From Acidimicrobiales bacterium (lineage in GTDB: Bacteria; Actinomycetota; Acidimicrobiia; Acidimicrobiales; Poriferisodaliceae), in the NCBI GenBank assembly GCA_020631315.1, contig JAHDHM010000104.1, forward strand, positions 1-5,750: DNA of 5,750 nt. Reading direction: 5' to 3'. The number at the start of each line of letters is the position of its first letter. Position 1 is the first letter of the stretch. Below are positions 5,554 through 5,750 of the stretch, in pieces. A model generated the notes under the pieces. The model ran no database searches. It saw nothing but the letters and a program-made list of their open reading frames with translations, and was not told where the DNA came from. The translations under genes were made by a program, and so were the position numbers.

Positions 5554-5750
5554 CTATCCGACCGAGATCGTGATGAGGTCGGTGGCGCCGGTGTCCATGC
5601 GTTCCACGAACACGAGGAGTTCGCCGTCGTGCCACGTGAGCGCCTGGGGGAACACGGTGGTGCCGACCACGTCGGCGAGATCGACCTGTCCGACAGCTGC
5701 GCCGTCGGTGACGAACACCTCCGACGGGGGCTCACATGAGGCGGCGCCGG
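5554..5750 (-). CDS. C-terminal fragment of an unidentified protein (partial at right edge)
   Basis: One minus-strand frame is open from the window edge to TAG at 5554-5556 and gives 64 residues with no start codon inside the window. It reads like real protein: alternating hydrophobic strands with turn-forming Asp and Gly (for example VFVTDGAAVGQVDLADVVG and ALTWHDGELLVFVERMD), and codons ending mostly in G or C. The composition suggests a beta-rich fold, possibly the last blade of a propeller or a secreted or lipoprotein-type domain, but no family is recognised. Two other open frames over the same bases (plus 5539-5739, minus 5487-5735) give Arg/Ser/Pro- or Glu/His-rich protein typical of shadow frames, and the minus one runs into the tRNA. 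The rest of the gene lies beyond the right edge. Confidence 0.65.
   Translation of the reverse strand, partial: GAASCEPPSEVFVTDGAAVGQVDLADVVGTTVFPQALTWHDGELLVFVERMDTGATDLITISVG

Noticed and set aside
1..5750. CRISPR arrays, insertion sequences, prophage or integration remnants at the tRNA genes
   Set aside because: No spaced repeats, transposase or integrase-like frames were seen, and no duplicated tRNA 3' ends were seen within the window.

Overview
The window is GC-rich bacterial chromosome with strong G/C at third codon positions. Both tRNA genes lack an encoded CCA end. Together with the gene content and possible leaderless starts, this fits an actinobacterium. An Acidimicrobiia-type marine or freshwater lineage is a guess; nothing here fixes the genus.

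Layout from left to right. A CorA-family divalent cation channel gene (minus strand, 32-1048) diverges from a small DUF1801-type gene (plus strand, 1144-1575) that is split by a single in-frame TAG at 1399-1401. That gene converges, with a 9-base gap, on a two-gene minus-strand operon. The operon's first gene is an unusually long TetR-type regulator with two TetR halves in one chain (2289-3356). Its second gene overlaps the first by 4 bases and encodes a protein of the arylmalonate decarboxylase / maleate isomerase / Asp-Glu racemase superfamily (1585-2292) that lacks the catalytic cysteine. Upstream of the operon is about 330 bp of non-coding DNA with small inverted repeats, bounded by the terminator of a tRNA-Lys(CTT) gene (3732-3805, minus). 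Next come a DHA2-type major facilitator efflux transporter (3906-5321, minus), a strong hairpin terminator, tRNA-His(GTG) with its encoded G-1 (5436-5510, minus), and the C-terminal end of an unidentified protein that runs off the right edge (minus, stop at 5554-5556).

Most of the window is ordinary housekeeping and transport content. The part worth attention is the regulator/enzyme pair. A single-chain double TetR protein is translationally coupled to an arylmalonate-decarboxylase-like protein with glycine where the catalytic cysteine is expected. The regulator may control its own operon in response to a small carboxylic acid or related ligand, but this is inference. The second notable item is the DUF1801 gene, which looks intact on both sides of one nonsense codon.
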